Shown here: positions 5,638 through 8,297 of the stretch, one piece after another
Position numbering within the stretch: position 1 is the first letter of the stretch
How the letters are laid out: each line of letters starts with the position of its first letter
Source: Balneolaceae bacterium
GTDB lineage: Bacteria; Bacteroidota; Rhodothermia; Balneolales; Balneolaceae
Direction: 5' to 3'
Assembly (NCBI GenBank): GCA_007123985.1
Contig: SLGA01000081.1
Coordinates: 1-8,297 of the forward strand
Length of the DNA stretch: 8,297 bases
The notes under the pieces: model-generated
What the model saw: the letters and a program-made list of their open reading frames with translations, nothing else
Told to the model about the DNA's origin: nothing
Databases searched by the model: none
Position numbers and translations under genes: made by a program

Positions 5638-7221
5638 TTGAAGCTGTTCAAGCAATCTTTCTTCAGGTTTTTTTTACTGATCTATCTTCTGTTGTTAGTT
5701 TTATCAACAATTGTACAGATTGTATTTCCTGAAGGAGAAACCAGGAATATTTATCAGCAAGAATCGGCAGTTTATGTAAACGGTGCTGAGATTCCACTTC
5801 AAATCTACAAGTTATCGAATTCCGATAGTGAGGATGTAGTCATTTTACTTCCAGATCAACTATCAGGCAGTCGGTATTTATTGCCGCTTGCTGAAAGGCT
5901 TCAATATTCAAGAAATGTTGTTATTCTAACCTTCCCCTCATATGACAGTAATGGAGTAAGAATAAGCCATTCTATACGCACCAGGGCTGAAATTGTAAGT
6001 GAGTATATATCTGAGCTGCCATATTCCCAAGTGCACCTTGCAGCACATGGGTATGGCGGCTTGGTTGCTGTTCAGTCTCTTTCCAAACAAGAGCTCAATA
6101 GTTCTGTTCGTAGTTTAAGTCTTCTTTCATCGTACGGACCTGTTGAGTTTCATCTATTAGGAAATGAGACGATCAATCGCTACATGTATAATCTGTTGTA
6201 TCCGGTATCTTTCCTGTTAAAATATGCAACACCTCATTTCGGATGGTTTGATCATGCGATATTAAAGAATGATAACATCCGAACATTTGCAGAGATGGAA
6301 CAGGCAGATTTCAGAGACAATGCTGCACATGTTGATCTTCCTGTACTTATAATTCATCCATTAAATGATAATTACGTCAGCTATCAAACCTCGGTTGAAC
6401 TGCACAGAATTATTCCTCAAAGCACGTTTGCTGTGGCTGAAGTGTATCTGGAGAAGATGTATGATAGTCCAGAATTTTGGGTGGATCAGCTTGAATGGTT
6501 TTGGCGTGCAGTAAATGAAGGCCTGGCAGTTGATAAGAATAGTGCAGATCCAGAAAGAATAGAAAATTCCGAAAAGCCGTTTGATGCCGATACTGTGGAG
6601 TCGCACTCAGGCTGGCCGCTTCTTTTATTTATCGTAGTTATCATTATCCTCTCGTTTGTAAATGAAGACCTTACGTGTATCAGCACGGGGTTATTGGTAG
6701 CCGGTGGAATATTGGATTTACACTTTGCTATAACGGCATGTTTTATCGGTATTCTTTTCACAGATGCGTTTGCCTACTTTTTGGGCAGCAGGGTTGGGCG
6801 GCCTATTTTTCAAAAGATTCCCTTTAAATGGATTATTGATGAGAACGATGTGGATCAAGTTGAAAATTTGTTACGAATGCACGGAATGAAGGTGATTTTT
6901 GTAACTCGATTTATACCCGGTACACGATTACCAACCTATATTACAGCAGGTATGCTAAAAACAGACTTTAAGAAATTTTTAGTCTATTTTATTTTGGCCA
7001 TAATGGTCTGGGCTCCACTTATTGTGATATTGTCTGCATTTTTGGGTCGGCCTATGCTGGGGTATATTGAAACCTATCAGGAGTATGCCTTCCTGATTAT
7101 CTTGATTATTGTACTGATTATTTATTCACTCCTGAAGTTTATTTTGCCGCTTGCCACTGTTACCGGCAGAAGACGTTTTATCGTGAAAACAGAGAGGCTT
7201 AAAAAACGAATCTTTGGTTAA
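5638..7221 (+). CDS. Fusion protein: degenerate alpha/beta-hydrolase domain plus DedA/VTT membrane domain
   Basis: A 527-residue inner-membrane protein. Residues 7-29 form a membrane anchor. Residues ~43-295 look like an alpha/beta-hydrolase core (VVILLP, VVILTFP, VHLAAHGYGG, LPVLIIHPLNDNYV), but the nucleophile elbow reads HGYGG, with Gly138 where Ser is expected. No histidine is seen at the usual C-terminal position (EVYLEKMYDSPEFW), and the HG oxyanion motif is PD (72-73). Asp244 is retained. This domain is probably not an enzyme. Residues ~326-505 form a DedA/VTT domain with membrane-embedded E343-D344, TDAFAYFLGSRVGR (375-388), HGMKVIFVTRFIPGTR (415-430) carrying the signature arginines R424 and R430, and AGML (437-440). 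DedA/VTT proteins are linked to lipid and undecaprenyl-phosphate transbilayer movement. The start must be TTG 5638: an in-frame TAG directly precedes it, and the next Met is residue 183. Confidence 0.85.
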   Translation: MKLFKQSFFRFFLLIYLLLLVLSTIVQIVFPEGETRNIYQQESAVYVNGAEIPLQIYKLSNSDSEDVVILLPDQLSGSRYLLPLAERLQYSRNVVILTFPSYDSNGVRISHSIRTRAEIVSEYISELPYSQVHLAAHGYGGLVAVQSLSKQELNSSVRSLSLLSSYGPVEFHLLGNETINRYMYNLLYPVSFLLKYATPHFGWFDHAILKNDNIRTFAEMEQADFRDNAAHVDLPVLIIHPLNDNYVSYQTSVELHRIIPQSTFAVAEVYLEKMYDSPEFWVDQLEWFWRAVNEGLAVDKNSADPERIENSEKPFDADTVESHSGWPLLLFIVVIIILSFVNEDLTCISTGLLVAGGILDLHFAITACFIGILFTDAFAYFLGSRVGRPIFQKIPFKWIIDENDVDQVENLLRMHGMKVIFVTRFIPGTRLPTYITAGMLKTDFKKFLVYFILAIMVWAPLIVILSAFLGRPMLGYIETYQEYAFLIILIIVLIIYSLLKFILPLATVTGRRRFIVKTERLKKRIFG

Positions 7222-7229
7222 TTGAGCAT

Positions 7230-7267
7230 AAAAAAAGCAGTCTGTTACCTAAACAAACTGCTTTCTT
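7230..7267. terminator. Bidirectional intrinsic terminator between convergent genes
   Basis: AAAGCAGT (7234-7241) pairs with ACTGCTTT (7257-7264). A C-A mismatch follows, then a further TGTT/AACA stem (7243-7246 with 7252-7255) closes a 5-nt loop. On the minus strand the hairpin is followed by seven T (7236-7230), a good U-tract for the barrel gene. On the plus strand TTTCTT follows, a weaker tract for the fusion gene. It lies between the two convergent stop codons. Confidence 0.8.
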
Positions 7268-7290
7268 ACATGTAAGTTTATAACGATCAG

Positions 7291-7803
7291 TTAATTTATG
7301 GGAACTCGCACACCTGCATTTAACTGAAACTGATCAAAACCGCTCAGAAATAGCCTCGGTTCGGCATAGAGTTTTACAGATCCCAAATCGTATTCCAGTC
7401 CCGCACCCAAGCCGAGTCCAACTTCTGTATCTGAAAATGATTCAGAAAATCCATTGAAACTGAATGAGCTGCTGAAATAATGAATACCCAGTGTACCGAG
7501 TCCGTAAATAATCAGGTCGTTCTCATTATAGAATATATAATTGTAGTTGAAATTCACTTCAAGCGCTGTGCTCGATATTTCTTCACCAAAAAAGCTCTCA
7601 TCACCAATGAGATAGTAAACAATATCTGCTCCAAGTCGCATATCTTCGTTTAATCCATAGGTACCGCTAAGCTGGATACCAATCTCTTCGATGTCAAGAC
7701 CGTAAGAGATACCCCCACCAATTGAAATTCCCTGTGCTTTTACATTGCTGTTTATGCCTGCAAAAATCAGAGCAAGAGCAAATATGTAGGTTAGTTTTTT
7801 CAT
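7291..7803 (-). CDS. Small outer-membrane beta-barrel protein
   Basis: A 170-residue secreted protein. Residues 1-23 are a classic Sec signal peptide (MKK, hydrophobic core, then VKA before Gln24). The mature part of about 147 residues is a series of amphipathic, Gly- and aromatic-rich strands (GISIGGGISYGL, GIQLSGTYGL, RLGADIVYYL, ALEVNFNYNYIF, LIIYGLGTLGIHYF, VGLGLGAGLEYDL, VKLYAEPRLFL, FQLNAGVRVPI). This is consistent with an eight-stranded OMP_b-brl/OmpX-like barrel in the outer membrane. No periplasmic OmpA-type peptidoglycan-binding domain is present. The substrate or role is unknown: structural, adhesion or small-solute functions are all possible. It is divergent from an ECF sigma factor across a 116-bp AT-rich gap, so the two may share regulation. 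The strong terminator lies 24 nt past its stop codon. Confidence 0.85.
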   Translation of the reverse strand: MKKLTYIFALALIFAGINSNVKAQGISIGGGISYGLDIEEIGIQLSGTYGLNEDMRLGADIVYYLIGDESFFGEEISSTALEVNFNYNYIFYNENDLIIYGLGTLGIHYFSSSFSFNGFSESFSDTEVGLGLGAGLEYDLGSVKLYAEPRLFLSGFDQFQLNAGVRVPIN

Positions 7804-7861
7804 ACTGTTAGTCTTATTTGGTTTACATTTATGGTTACGATATTTTGTAATGAGTAAGTAT

Positions 7862-7893
7862 ATACATATATCGTATTTTGATATGATATGTAT
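7862..7893. repeat. AT-rich interrupted inverted repeat in the divergent barrel/sigma promoter region
   Basis: ATACATAT (7862-7869) and ATATGTAT (7886-7893) are exact reverse complements separated by 16 bp, which also contains an inner ATC/GAT pairing (7870-7872 with 7880-7882). It lies between the two divergent start codons, 27 bp before the sigma-factor ATG. It may be an operator or simply AT-rich chance. Confidence 0.5.
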
Positions 7894-7919
7894 TTCCGTT
7901 TTAAAAAAAAATCTAATAA

Positions 7920-8297
7920 ATGAGCGGTACCCGGGATTCGAATGTTGAACAGGAGGTAAGGGAAAATGCCTCGCAAAGTAGTTTAGAAGATGATAAGCTG
8001 GTTTTAGCTGCTGTTGAAGGTGATCAGAACGCTTTTAAAGCGTTAATGGATAAATATCAAAAACCGCTATACTTCCATGTTCTGAAAATGGTAAAAAACC
8101 ATGAGCAGGTTGAGGATCTTGTACAGGAAGCGTTTATGAAAGCTTTCAGTAACCTGCAATCGTACAACACAAATTACGCGTTTTCTACCTGGCTTTATCG
8201 GATTACCACCAACCATACAATTGACTACTTAAGGAAAAGGAAGCTGGATACCACATCCATCCATAATCCGTATAAAACCAGTGATGGTGAGGTTGAA
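7920..8297 (+). CDS. RNA polymerase ECF sigma factor, N-terminal part (3' end outside window)
   Basis: The frame opens with ATG at 7920 and stays open for 126 codons to the window edge. Residues 22-46 (LEDDKLVLAAVEGDQNAFKALMDKY) begin sigma region 2. VEDLVQEAFMKAFSNLQSY (64-82) and FSTWLYRITTNHTIDYLRKRK (88-108) are the typical region 2.2-2.4 segments that bind core polymerase and the -10 element. Region 4 lies beyond the window. ECF factors usually act with an anti-sigma factor encoded next door; any such gene would be to the right. The first 21 residues are polar and not conserved in type. The only other in-frame ATG before region 2 is complete is codon 43, too late, so ATG 7920 is the start. 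There is no Shine-Dalgarno before it, only an A-rich tract. Confidence 0.93.
   Translation, partial: MSGTRDSNVEQEVRENASQSSLEDDKLVLAAVEGDQNAFKALMDKYQKPLYFHVLKMVKNHEQVEDLVQEAFMKAFSNLQSYNTNYAFSTWLYRITTNHTIDYLRKRKLDTTSIHNPYKTSDGEVE

Noticed and set aside
7804..7919. TAnnTTTG Bacteroidota-type -7 boxes for the divergent barrel and sigma genes
   Set aside because: TATTTTG occurs twice (near 7841 and 7874) but is one T short of the motif and lacks a matching upstream box, so it was not called as a promoter.
1..8297. Mobile elements, CRISPR arrays, tRNA/rRNA genes or defence genes
   Set aside because: No transposase, integrase, terminal inverted repeats, spaced repeats or cloverleaf-like sequences were seen; the window reads as ordinary chromosomal genes.

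Overview
The window looks like a chromosomal housekeeping region from a Bacteroidota-like bacterium, most plausibly the Balneolota/Rhodothermota side (for example a Balneolaceae member). This is inferred from four things. Base composition is moderately AT-rich. None of the nine visible start codons has a convincing Shine-Dalgarno sequence. The serine hydroxymethyltransferase carries the insertion between its PLP lysine and the FPG.QGGP motif that is familiar from Bacteroidota. The outer-membrane barrel protein, FKBP-type lipoprotein and TatC sequences also fit this group. No species can be named from the sequence alone.

Layout. The left edge is the last ~150 codons of alanine racemase (alr, +). 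It abuts, with no spacer, a long minus-strand run which in transcription order is: an alpha/beta hydrolase (4670-3861), a possible weak terminator, rpiB (3757-3317), glyA (3310-2012; 6 nt gap), tatC (1943-1071; 68 nt gap) and an FKBP-like lipoprotein (1000-458; 70 nt gap). A divergent intergenic region (4671-4830) holds a near-consensus sigma-70 type promoter and a perfect 12-bp direct repeat. It leads rightwards to a PlsC-type acyltransferase (4831-5625) and, 12 nt later, a two-domain membrane protein (5638-7221). A bidirectional hairpin terminator then separates this pair from a convergent outer-membrane beta-barrel gene (7803-7291, -). That gene is divergent from an ECF sigma factor (7920 onward, +) that runs off the right edge.

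How the genes fit together. rpiB, glyA, tatC and the FKBP lipoprotein are a plausible growth-linked cluster covering pentose phosphate/nucleotide precursors, one-carbon units, folded-protein export and envelope protein folding. The acyltransferase and the fusion protein form a clear two-gene operon whose likely theme is membrane lipid. The most unusual object is the fusion: an N-terminal membrane anchor, then an alpha/beta-hydrolase fold that has lost its nucleophilic serine, its catalytic histidine and its HG oxyanion motif, then a C-terminal DedA/VTT membrane domain with its signature residues intact. A catalytically intact alpha/beta hydrolase is transcribed divergently from the same intergenic region.

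No RNA genes, insertion sequences, CRISPR arrays or phage genes were seen. No stretch over 300 bases lacks a gene.
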